The position numbers and the translations under genes were made by a program. The notes below the pieces were generated by a model. It searched no databases. It had not been told where the DNA came from and worked only from the letters and a program-made list of their open reading frames with translations. This document shows, in pieces, positions 1 to 7,560 of a stretch of DNA of 9,116 nt. The stretch comes from Clostridia bacterium (GTDB taxonomy: Bacteria > Bacillota > Clostridia > Christensenellales > UBA1242), in the NCBI GenBank assembly GCA_017616705.1, contig JAFZXQ010000051.1, positions 1-9,116 on the forward strand. The letters are read 5' to 3'. Position 1 is the first letter of the stretch, and each line of letters opens with the position of its first letter.

Positions 1-915
1 CCCCCACATCTGCTTAAACTCAATAATTCGTTTATCAAGATGAGCCTTAACCATGCTGCAATCTTCTTTAACCCACAAAACTTCTTCTTTACATTTTGTT
101 GGCAAGTTTTTAGTTTTAGGAAGCGAAAATAATGCCTTAATATTATCCATAACTTTATTTTTGTTATTTATCAAACTAACATAATCAAGCCTTGATAAAA
201 TATAATCAATAAGGCCTTCATCATTAACAGTTTTTGCGGCAACTAATAGTTTTTCATATTCAAGTTTTGCTCTTAAAAACATCTCAACAAGGTCGTCGTT
301 GACGATTTTAGCGCAAAAATTAGTATTTAAATCGTCATTATAGCAAGAATTTATTGAATTTGTTAAATAGTCTTCATATTCAATTTGAGAATCGCAGAAA
401 GTTTTTAAAATTTCAATACAATCGCTAAGCCCCTTTTCGCTACGCTTTTTGTTTAAAATATCAGCAAGTTCTAACATTTCTTTGTCTTTATTTAAAACGG
501 CGTCGCTAAAAACTTTCTCCATTGCCCTAGCGCCAAGACTTTGCATTTCATTTTCATCATAAATAACAAAACTTGGGTCAAGGCCAACTTCATAAAAATA
601 GGTTTTAATAAGACGCGCGCAAAAACTATGCAAGTTTGTTACAAAACCTGTTCCAACTTGCTCAATTTGTTCAAGAATAAAACTATCAGTTGCGTATTCT
701 GAAAGCGCAGAAATCAGTTTGTTTTTCATGTCGCTAGCGCTTGCTTTAGTAAAAGTGACAATCAAAAAATTATTGATTGGAACTCTTTCTTTAACAATCA
801 AGTCAACAACTCTAGCAATCATAACACTGGTTTTACCACTTCCCGCCCCAGCGCTAACTAAAAGATTAGTATTTCTAGAACTAACTATTTTTTCTTGGTT
901 AGGCGTTAGCTTCAC
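1..915 (-). CDS. addA: AddA, helicase-nuclease subunit A, N-terminal part (runs off window)
   Basis: Motor subunit of the AddAB (RexAB) complex, a UvrD/Rep-type superfamily 1 helicase. In this family AddA translocates 3' to 5' and carries a C-terminal nuclease domain, and the complex resects double-strand breaks to load RecA. The 305 codons visible are open to the window edge; the family is usually about 1200 residues, so the remaining motifs and the nuclease lie outside. Visible marks are the Walker A motif SAGAGSGKT (residues 21-29), the Ia segment VTFTKASASDMK (53-64) and the TNLHSFCARLI segment (93-103). The stretch from about 125 to 305 is the start of the variable 1B insert. The start is GTG at 913-915, chosen because GGAGG lies 5 bases upstream and the protein then begins MKLTPNQEKIV, as AddA proteins do. 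It overlaps the addB stop by 17 bases, which suggests translational coupling. Identification is firm; the gene is cut only by the window edge. Confidence 0.95.
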   Translation of the reverse strand, partial: MKLTPNQEKIVSSRNTNLLVSAGAGSGKTSVMIARVVDLIVKERVPINNFLIVTFTKASASDMKNKLISALSEYATDSFILEQIEQVGTGFVTNLHSFCARLIKTYFYEVGLDPSFVIYDENEMQSLGARAMEKVFSDAVLNKDKEMLELADILNKKRSEKGLSDCIEILKTFCDSQIEYEDYLTNSINSCYNDDLNTNFCAKIVNDDLVEMFLRAKLEYEKLLVAAKTVNDEGLIDYILSRLDYVSLINNKNKVMDNIKALFSLPKTKNLPTKCKEEVLWVKEDCSMVKAHLDKRIIEFKQMWG

Positions 916-3900
916 TTTTTCCTCCAATAATATTTGCTATTTCGCTATAAGATAAATCTTTATCCATCTTTCTAACAAAACTATCTTCATATTCTTTAAG
1001 CCCACAAACATTTCTAAGTTTGCAATAATTACAAGGGGTTTTATCTCCATTTTTGCTTGGTTTTGGAGTTATAAACCCACTTAAAATTTCATCAATGGCT
1101 TTGTTGCAAAGGTTATAAACATATTCCGTTAAATTGTTAAAATCTTTAGCATCAACCATTTCATTATTTTGTTTTAATATTAATTCACCAGAAGCGCGCG
1201 TTTCTTTATTGTTATAAATTTCAGCATTAATAATATGGCTCTTTGGGTTTTCAAAACCAATGGTGTTATCAATAGCCTTAACAACATTGAAGTCATTCAT
1301 CAAAACGCCACTATTTCTATATAAATCAAGTGACGAATTTTGATTTGTTGCAAAGTCGTTATGAATTGGGAAATAAAGAACGGCGCAAGGATTAAGGTTT
1401 TTATAATTCTTCATTGCTAAAAGGTAGCAAATTAACTGAATTTTTCTTCCATAATAAACGTCGCTTGGGTCAACTGCAATATTACCGGTTTTATAATCGA
1501 TAATCTTATAATAGTTATTCCATTCATCAATTCTGTCAATTTTTCCAATGAGTTTAATGCCGTTATTAAACTTAACAGCATTTTCATCATAGCCAAAACT
1601 AAGTTCAACATTGCTTGAATTAAAACTGCTAATTTTATTCTCTTTATAAAGCATTTTGCAAAGTCTTATCCCCTCGCTTTCAATAACCGAAAGAATAAGC
1701 GCGTTTGTTTCTTTAGGAATTTCAAGTTCGCTAATTGTCTTGCTTAAAATCTTTAATGCAACTTTGCTAATTTCTTCTTCTTTAATGTTTAAGCAATATT
1801 TAACAAACTCCTCGCTAACTTTATGCAAAATATTACCAATGTCAACAGCCTTAACTGAAGCATCTTCTTTTTCTTTAAGCCTGAGTCCATAAGAAACAAA
1901 ATGTTGCATTGGACACGCAAAAAACCTTTCTAATTCGCTAATACTAACATTATTTTTCTTAAAATATAGCCTTTTTGCGTTTTTGCAACTTTCAAAATTA
2001 CCTTGCGAGTTAATGTGATCAAGGTATTTTTTAACCGGTTTAGTTAACCTTTTTTCAAGTGCCGAATAAAGAGTATTTATTCTTTGTTTTGGTTGATCAC
2101 TATGCCCATTAGCAATTTTAAAGCTTGTTTTAACAAGCTCTTTAACACTTCTTCTTTCAGGATAATAATAAAGTTTTTGTTTCTCAAAACTAACACAATA
2201 GAAAAGATTTGAAATATTATCAATGATGTTTGAAGGCTTGATTTCACTTCCCCCAAAATCAAAACTTGGGTAAGTTAACGTAACGCTATCAGTTGCAGAA
2301 AGCAAGAGTTCAATCGTTTTTTGTTTTTCGCGCCTGTTAACCGTTTTGATGCTAGGCTCAATTTTCTTTTGAATAATATCGCTCATGCCCTTTAGTTCGC
2401 TATCAAGAATAAGTCCGCAGTCATCTTGCCTAAAAGGAACTGCCCCTTCTGTTACTCCACAGATATAAAGATGCTTAGTTTTAGGGCTAATGTTAGTTGA
2501 ATCTTGACTAATAAAAATGCTTCCAAGATTAAGTGGCAAAACAGAAATGTGGTTAGCGCTAACCGCACTTTCAAAAACACTATAAAAGTCATCAAGATTA
2601 GAAGGCGTTTGCCCTAAAAATAAATCAATTGAATTTAAAACTTCACCAAACTTTGTTAAAACTTGCTCGGTCACCTTGCTTGCAAAAATATCAAGTTCAC
2701 GCTCAAGAAAATATAGGTTTTCAGTTTTTTCTTTATAATTAATTTTATCTAAAAACGCTCTTAACAACCCAACGAAATCCCCCGTTAGTTTCGCGTTTGT
2801 GGCACTTTCTTTAAAGGCTGATATAACTTCAACAAACTCTTTTCTAACGCTTTCAGCCTCTTCTCTTTCTGTTGGATTTTTATTACCTAAAACAAAAGGT
2901 TTTAAAAACTCATTATAGTTAATTCCAAACTTTTTAACATAGTTTAAAAAGCTCTCATTAACATTAGGGCTAAAGTAATAATTTTTAACAAAATTAATTA
3001 CGCTTCCTGCCTCAAAGTTTTTTCGAATGCAGGTTAATGCATCAAGACAAAACTTAACTAATGGATGTTCACTTAATGGTTTTGTTTGGTTAACAAAATA
3101 TGGCAACCCAAAATCAGTAAAACTTTCTTTAAAATATCTTGAATAGCTGTTAACATCAGGGCAATATATAGCAAAATCTTGAGGGCTATTCCCCTCTTTA
3201 ATTTTAGAAAAAATATCTTCAGCAATAAACTCGACTTCGCTTCGTGGATTAACAAGATTATAAACCCCAACAACTTTATTGTTATTTATTTTTTGCGCTT
3301 TAAAGTTATATAAGTTTTCAAAAAGATGGTTTAATTCTTTCTTTCGCTTAACTTCAAAAATTTTAGGGTTATAAACAATGTTATGTTGGTCCGCAATAAG
3401 TTTACATCTATTATAAACCTCATTTTCAGCAAACGGATTAAAATTATCATAAGCGCAAGCAACCGTTACGCTTTTGGCAACCTTAGCAATATTTTCAATT
3501 ATTCCCCCAGCCTGACTCGTTAAAGAAGAAAAACCAACAACAAAAACATAACTATTCTTAACTAGTTCACTATCTTTTATAACATTTGTTAAAAGGTTGA
3601 GTTTATCTGAATTATCAAGAAGATTATTTGCTAAAAACTCTTGATATTTTGAATAAATTAAATGTAAGTCTTTAAGTTTTGGGCGGATTGATTCAGGCGA
3701 CTTATCAATCATTTGATAAACTAGTTCTGGCGTAACTAGGCTTGATTTAAACTGAGTTATGGTGTCATAAATAACTTCGCTAAAACCAACGCTTTTAGCG
3801 GATTTTTTGAAGCAAACAAGTTTGTCATAATTATCTAAGATGATCTTTTTAATGCAATAAATTGCTGATTCTTTACTTAAATAATTTTGACTAACCCTAT

Positions 3901-4117
3901 TGTTAATTTTTGTTAACAATCTTGCAAAGCTATAAACGCTAACATTAAACAAAGCAGGGTTCTTTTCAAGCAACATTCTTTCAATGAGCGCACTATTTGT
4001 TTCAGGAACTAAAACTAAAATGTTTTTAGTTTTATCTTGGCTTAGCTCGCTTATTTTGCTTACTGCCCCACTTACGCTATCAAGCGTTGTTTTTGAAATT
4101 ATAAAATCTAACTTCAT
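899..4117 (-). CDS. addB: AddB, helicase-nuclease subunit B
   Basis: Second subunit of AddAB, 1072 residues (Bacillus AddB is a little longer). In the family it has an inactivated helicase fold that scans for Chi and a C-terminal PD-(D/E)XK nuclease that cuts the 5'-ended strand. Seen here: a helicase-like core including CGVTEGAVPF (from about residue 553); nuclease residues H765 (ILHKVSEEF), the GKIDRID segment (858-864), D874 and K876 (IDYKTG) and Q894 with Y898 (QLICY). An iron-sulfur signature is also present, with C735 (FFACPMQHF) far from C1029, C1032 and C1038 (C-x2-C-x5-C). Odd: the N-terminus MKLDFIISKTTLDSV aligns by position with the P-loop found in Bacillus AddB (GRxGSGKT) but has no GxxxxGK, so nucleotide binding here is probably lost. 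The ATG at 4117 fits the family N-terminus and is 6 bases from a -10 hexamer. addA overlaps its 3' end. Confidence 0.95.
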   Translation of the reverse strand: MKLDFIISKTTLDSVSGAVSKISELSQDKTKNILVLVPETNSALIERMLLEKNPALFNVSVYSFARLLTKINNRVSQNYLSKESAIYCIKKIILDNYDKLVCFKKSAKSVGFSEVIYDTITQFKSSLVTPELVYQMIDKSPESIRPKLKDLHLIYSKYQEFLANNLLDNSDKLNLLTNVIKDSELVKNSYVFVVGFSSLTSQAGGIIENIAKVAKSVTVACAYDNFNPFAENEVYNRCKLIADQHNIVYNPKIFEVKRKKELNHLFENLYNFKAQKINNNKVVGVYNLVNPRSEVEFIAEDIFSKIKEGNSPQDFAIYCPDVNSYSRYFKESFTDFGLPYFVNQTKPLSEHPLVKFCLDALTCIRKNFEAGSVINFVKNYYFSPNVNESFLNYVKKFGINYNEFLKPFVLGNKNPTEREEAESVRKEFVEVISAFKESATNAKLTGDFVGLLRAFLDKINYKEKTENLYFLERELDIFASKVTEQVLTKFGEVLNSIDLFLGQTPSNLDDFYSVFESAVSANHISVLPLNLGSIFISQDSTNISPKTKHLYICGVTEGAVPFRQDDCGLILDSELKGMSDIIQKKIEPSIKTVNRREKQKTIELLLSATDSVTLTYPSFDFGGSEIKPSNIIDNISNLFYCVSFEKQKLYYYPERRSVKELVKTSFKIANGHSDQPKQRINTLYSALEKRLTKPVKKYLDHINSQGNFESCKNAKRLYFKKNNVSISELERFFACPMQHFVSYGLRLKEKEDASVKAVDIGNILHKVSEEFVKYCLNIKEEEISKVALKILSKTISELEIPKETNALILSVIESEGIRLCKMLYKENKISSFNSSNVELSFGYDENAVKFNNGIKLIGKIDRIDEWNNYYKIIDYKTGNIAVDPSDVYYGRKIQLICYLLAMKNYKNLNPCAVLYFPIHNDFATNQNSSLDLYRNSGVLMNDFNVVKAIDNTIGFENPKSHIINAEIYNNKETRASGELILKQNNEMVDAKDFNNLTEYVYNLCNKAIDEILSGFITPKPSKNGDKTPCNYCKLRNVCGLKEYEDSFVRKMDKDLSYSEIANIIGGKSEANA
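921..925 (-). promoter_or_regulatory. Shine-Dalgarno site of addA inside addB
   Basis: GGAGG on the minus strand, 5 bases before the GTG at 913-915 and inside the last codons of addB. It decides the addA start: no ATG in that frame lies nearby with comparable spacing. Ribosomes finishing addB at 899 pass this site, so translation of the two subunits is probably coupled. Confidence 0.8.
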
Positions 4118-4160
4118 GCCTTCATTATACCATAATCTATTATTTTTACAATTTTTTTTT
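4117..4160 (-). promoter_or_regulatory. Promoter of addBA with upstream A-tract; predicted leaderless start
   Basis: On the minus strand: a nine-base A-tract (4152-4160), then TTGTAA (-35, 4146-4151, four of six consensus bases), a 16-base spacer, and TATAAT (-10, 4124-4129, perfect). A TG one base before the hexamer makes an extended -10 (TGGTATAAT). The A-tract directly before the -35 resembles an UP element. Counting from the -10, position +1 falls on or next to the A of the addB ATG (4117), leaving no room for a Shine-Dalgarno site. AAGG occurs one base before the ATG, too close to act as one. The site lies just beyond the terminator of the upstream operon, so addBA appears to be an independent unit. 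Confidence 0.8.
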
Positions 4161-4164
4161 GAGT

Positions 4165-4190
4165 AAAAAACAGGGCGATATGCCCTGTTT
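4165..4190 (-). terminator. Intrinsic terminator of the dnaB-alaS-DUF4097 operon
   Basis: Perfect 9-bp inverted repeat AAACAGGGC / GCCCTGTTT (4168-4176 and 4182-4190) around a 5-base loop. On the minus strand the stem runs into six T in a row, three of them in the stem and three beyond it. The stem begins 2 bases after the TAA of the beta-strand-repeat gene (4193-4195). Read on the plus strand it lacks a good T-run, so it works best for minus-strand transcripts. Confidence 0.9.
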
Positions 4191-4192
4191 AA

Positions 4193-5719
4193 TTATTTAT
4201 CTAAATAAATGTTAACCGGACACTTTGTTGCGCTAACAGTTAACCCAATAGTTCCATCTTGTTCAATGGTTTGTTCAGATTTAGTTAACTCATCACCTTC
4301 ATAAATATTAACAATTCCCTTCTTGCCGGTTGAACTTAAATTAAGTTTTAACTCGCTTAATTTTTTAGGAATAGCAATATTAATTCGTTTGCAGTTTTTC
4401 TCGCAAACAACGCTAACATCATTAGTAAATTTATCAAAACTTAAACTAATTGTTCTTGTTGCTTTAACGTTAACTGCGCCCGCTAAGCCTAATGCTATAA
4501 CATTTTTAGCGCCTTCAATTGTTATATCATTTGAAGAGTTATTAACTAAATAAACGTCACCGCTGTTAGTATTAATTACAACTTTTCCGCTAGTGTTATA
4601 AACTTCAATTCTTCCCCTAGTTGAAGTTGCGTTAACTGCTTTAACCTTTTTAGCATCATCAAGTCCGCCAACAACAATCTTTCCTAAGGTTGAAGAAACT
4701 GTTAATTCGCCTGAAACGCTCCCAACAGTTACTTGTCTTGATCCGCCAGCAATTTCACCATTATAAATGCTTTCAACGTTAACCCTTGCTTTTGGCGCGG
4801 TTATTTTAACGTTTCTAGCAAGTTTTATATTAACGGCGCCTGTGTTAGTTTTAATTTCGCTAGTATAAAGTGTGCTTGGTAAATAATCAATATTAACCTT
4901 ACCGCGTTTTGTTTCAACACTGGCCTTAGAAACAACCGTGTTAGTTTCGCCATTTGGCAAAATTGAACCGCTCTTAGTTTCTGCAACAAGATTTCTTATG
5001 CTCTTAAATTTAAGGCTTGCTGAATTGCTATTAAACTTAACCGTTCCGTCGCAATCATAGTCAATAATAAGATCACCAGCATTAGTTGTATAATCAATGT
5101 TTTCCGCTCTTAAATCTTCTGTTAGGGTTGTTTTGTTTCGCGAATTTAAAACGAGATTTGTTGCGTTTAATTTACATTTAAAATTAACTGAACTATTAAC
5201 GTCAACTGAAAGCGTGTTTAACTTAACAATGCTTTCTTCCCTAGCATTAATTGTTACAACGCTAGAATCACTCTTAATATAAATGCTGTGAGTTCCGTTT
5301 GCCCAAACTAAAGGAAGCGTTATTGTTAAGTTTGAATCTGCAGTATTTCTTCCAATTGCAAACTTGTTAACTTCACTTGTTTTAACAGTAACACCACTAG
5401 CATTTCTTTCAATTGTTGCGTTAGGAACTCTTTCAGTATCAGTTGTATAACCAGAATAGTTTTGTTTAAAAACAACGCTAGTTTTAGTATATGGCTCAAA
5501 GTTAATAACAACCGGAATTGTTCTCGTTTCAATGGTTATGTCGCCATTAATTAAATCATTCCAACTATCTTCAACAGTGTTTTTACCAACCCACGCTGAA
5601 ACATAACTAACGCCAAAAATATCTGTTCCCGGAGCAAGCGCTAAAATAACGCCACTTCCAACAAAAAATAGTAATGCGCAAGCAAATAAAATTGAAATTG
5701 TTACCCAAAATCTTTTCAT
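4193..5719 (-). CDS. Membrane-anchored beta-strand-repeat protein (DUF4097-like), function unknown
   Basis: A 508-residue protein with one N-terminal membrane segment (about residues 4-28, after K2 R3), which should leave the rest outside the cell. No convincing signal-peptidase site follows (ALAP has proline in the wrong place), so it is probably anchored rather than released. The exported part is rich in Thr, Val, Asn and Ser. It shows recurring short units of the form T-x-x-G-x-h-x-h, with the glycines near 215, 251, 273, 294, 346, 369, 378 and 387, for example TNTGAVNIKL and TNSGDVYLV. This is the pattern of DUF4097-type adhesin-like domains predicted to form a beta-solenoid. No catalytic motif, LPxTG sorting signal or cell-wall-binding repeat is visible. 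The start has a strong site, GGGGG at 5727-5731, 7 bases upstream and touching the alaS stop codon. It is the last gene of the operon. Family assignment is by pattern only; binding partner and role are unknown. Confidence 0.8.
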   Translation of the reverse strand: MKRFWVTISILFACALLFFVGSGVILALAPGTDIFGVSYVSAWVGKNTVEDSWNDLINGDITIETRTIPVVINFEPYTKTSVVFKQNYSGYTTDTERVPNATIERNASGVTVKTSEVNKFAIGRNTADSNLTITLPLVWANGTHSIYIKSDSSVVTINAREESIVKLNTLSVDVNSSVNFKCKLNATNLVLNSRNKTTLTEDLRAENIDYTTNAGDLIIDYDCDGTVKFNSNSASLKFKSIRNLVAETKSGSILPNGETNTVVSKASVETKRGKVNIDYLPSTLYTSEIKTNTGAVNIKLARNVKITAPKARVNVESIYNGEIAGGSRQVTVGSVSGELTVSSTLGKIVVGGLDDAKKVKAVNATSTRGRIEVYNTSGKVVINTNSGDVYLVNNSSNDITIEGAKNVIALGLAGAVNVKATRTISLSFDKFTNDVSVVCEKNCKRINIAIPKKLSELKLNLSSTGKKGIVNIYEGDELTKSEQTIEQDGTIGLTVSATKCPVNIYLDK

Positions 5720-5731
5720 CTGTTTTCCCCC

Positions 5732-7549
5732 TTACTCTAAAATTGCTTTTATCCTTCTAAGGCCCGCTCCGCAACTTTCTTCTTTAACGATTTTAAATTG
5801 CCCAAGTTCACTAGTTCTTGCTACGTGAGGACCAGTACAAATCTCTTTAGAAACGTCACCAATGAAATAAACGCTAACTTCATCAGGATATTTATCTAAA
5901 AATTCATGTTCAGCGCCAATGCTAACAGCCTTTTGCTTTGGCATTGTTTCTTTTGTTACAACTAAATCATCTTTGATCCAGCCGTTAATAACTTCTTCAA
6001 GTTTCTTTATTTCATTTTCTTCAAGTTTATGGTCACAATTGAAGTCAAATCTTAATCTTTCAGGCGTTATATTTGAGCCTTTTTGATGACAATCTTTATC
6101 AACAACAATTTTAAGCGCAGCATTTAAAAGATGGGTTGCTGTATGATATTTTGTTGTTATCTCGCCTGTGTCGCTAAGGCCACTTTTAAACTCACCTTTA
6201 GCGGCGCCTTTACTCTTTTCTTGGTGTTCACTAAAAGCAACATTAAAGCCTTCGCTGTCAACGCTAAATCCACGCTCTTTCGCCATTTCAATAGTTAGTT
6301 CAAGAGGAAAACCATAAGTGTCATAAAGCCTGAATGCAGTTTTTCCGTTAATAACCTTTTCAACAATTTCGCCATTATTTTTAGCAAATTCAATATGTTT
6401 ATTTATTTTCTCAATAACTTTATCAAACTCTTTAAGCCCTTCACTTAAAGCCCTGTTAAACTTATCCATTTCTGTTTTAATTGTTTCAAGAATATAGTTT
6501 TCTTTTTCAACTAAAAGTGGATATGCTTCGTTATAAACTTCTTCAATATAAATCTTAGCGACATTTAACAATTCTTCAAGTGGTAAATCAATCTTTTTAG
6601 CGTGACGAACAGCCCTTCTAATAAGTCTTCTTAAAATATACCCTGCCCCAACATTAGAAGGAACAATTCCGTTAATATCACCAATAAGCATAACGCTCGT
6701 TCTAACATGGTCAGCAATTATTCTCATGCTTCTAGTTTTATCTTCACTCTCACCGTATTTAACGTTTAAAGCTTTTTCAATGTGGCTGATAACAGGAACA
6801 AAAATATCTGTTTTATATCCATCAGTTAAGCCGTTAATAAACATAAGCGTTCTTTCAAAGCCAAAACCGGTATCAACGTTTTTGTTTTCAAGAGGAACAT
6901 ATCCGTTTTCAACCTTTTTATATTGCATATAAACGTCGTTGCCAATTTCAACCCATCTAGGGCAATCACAAGTTATATCGCATTTATCTGAGCATGGCTC
7001 GTCATAAAGCGGATAAAACCATTCATTATCTGGCCCACAAGGCGTGTTAACTGTTCCGTCAAGTTCCCACCAATTGTCTTTTTTAGGTAAGAAATAAATA
7101 TTCTCTTTCTTTATTCCAACTTTAACTAAAAGTTCGGCAGTTTCTTCATCTCTTGGCGCTGTTTTATCGCCAGCAAAAACTGATGCACAAATCTTATTAG
7201 CATCAAGTCCTAATTCTTTAGTTAAAAAATCAAAAGTCCATTGGGTTTTTTCTTTCTTAAAATAATCTCCAAGGCTCCAGTTTCCCATCATTTCAAAGAA
7301 AGTAAAGTGGCTCTGGTCACCAACTTCTTCGATATCAACTGTTCTAACACATCCTTGAATGTTGGTTAATCTCTTTTTCCCACTTGGATGAGCTTTCCCT
7401 AAAAGATAAGGCATAAGTGGTTGCATTCCCGCAACATTAAACATAACGCCGGTTGTTCCGTCGCCAATCAAAGAAACGGCACCAATATTGACGTGTCCCC
7501 TATCTTCATAAAACTTTAGCCACTTATTTCTTAGTTCTTTACTTTTCAT
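5732..7549 (-). CDS. alaS: Alanyl-tRNA synthetase, compact form without beta-barrel insert and C-Ala domain
   Basis: Cytosolic class II enzyme that charges tRNA-Ala with alanine using ATP. Visible in order: the catalytic core with motif 2 (CVRT, R69, to about GNWSLGDYF at 89-97) and motif 3 GFGFERTLM with R233; the helical tRNA-recognition region (about 255-440, with RRLIRRAVRH and YDTYGFPLEL); then the editing domain with H469 and H473 (HTATH) and C571 and H575 (CTGPH). The 98-residue gap between H473 and C571 equals that of the E. coli enzyme, so the editing site looks intact. At 605 residues it is far shorter than the usual 870-880: only a short linker (about 454-468) stands where roughly 90 residues of beta-barrel normally precede HxxxH, and the protein stops right after the editing domain, without C-Ala. 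C186, C190, C194 and C196 form an additional possible metal site. The start has GGAG 5 bases upstream; the gap to dnaB is 11 bases. There is no frameshift, so this looks like a true short form. Confidence 0.95.
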   Translation of the reverse strand: MKSKELRNKWLKFYEDRGHVNIGAVSLIGDGTTGVMFNVAGMQPLMPYLLGKAHPSGKKRLTNIQGCVRTVDIEEVGDQSHFTFFEMMGNWSLGDYFKKEKTQWTFDFLTKELGLDANKICASVFAGDKTAPRDEETAELLVKVGIKKENIYFLPKKDNWWELDGTVNTPCGPDNEWFYPLYDEPCSDKCDITCDCPRWVEIGNDVYMQYKKVENGYVPLENKNVDTGFGFERTLMFINGLTDGYKTDIFVPVISHIEKALNVKYGESEDKTRSMRIIADHVRTSVMLIGDINGIVPSNVGAGYILRRLIRRAVRHAKKIDLPLEELLNVAKIYIEEVYNEAYPLLVEKENYILETIKTEMDKFNRALSEGLKEFDKVIEKINKHIEFAKNNGEIVEKVINGKTAFRLYDTYGFPLELTIEMAKERGFSVDSEGFNVAFSEHQEKSKGAAKGEFKSGLSDTGEITTKYHTATHLLNAALKIVVDKDCHQKGSNITPERLRFDFNCDHKLEENEIKKLEEVINGWIKDDLVVTKETMPKQKAVSIGAEHEFLDKYPDEVSVYFIGDVSKEICTGPHVARTSELGQFKIVKEESCGAGLRRIKAILE

Positions 7550-7560
7550 TTTATCTCCGT

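Noticed and set aside
719..955. Short plus-strand open frame with hydrophobic composition
   Set aside because: It lies wholly antisense to addA and the addB end. Leu/Thr/Ile-rich products are typical of the reverse complement of AT-rich genes, and it has no ribosome-binding site or family resemblance. The same applies to the other short frames antisense to or out of phase with the five genes.
1..4117. AddAB region considered as a phage-defence helicase-nuclease system
   Set aside because: Motifs, gene order (addB then addA), overlap and the iron-sulfur nuclease match housekeeping AddAB, and no defence-type partner gene is adjacent within the window.
3984..4166. Plus-strand frame reading out of addB into the intergenic gap
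   Set aside because: Antisense to the addB N-terminus and its promoter, with no ribosome-binding site and a low-complexity end produced by the T-tract.
4165..4190. Hairpin considered as a riboswitch or regulatory leader of addB
   Set aside because: It lies upstream of the addB -35, so it is not in the addB mRNA. The T-run on the minus strand and its place 2 bases behind a stop codon fit an intrinsic terminator.
5732..7549. AlaRS as a pseudogene or truncation artefact
   Set aside because: The frame is intact, ends after a normal editing-domain C-terminus with TAA, and the next gene's ribosome-binding site follows at once. All catalytic and editing residues are present.
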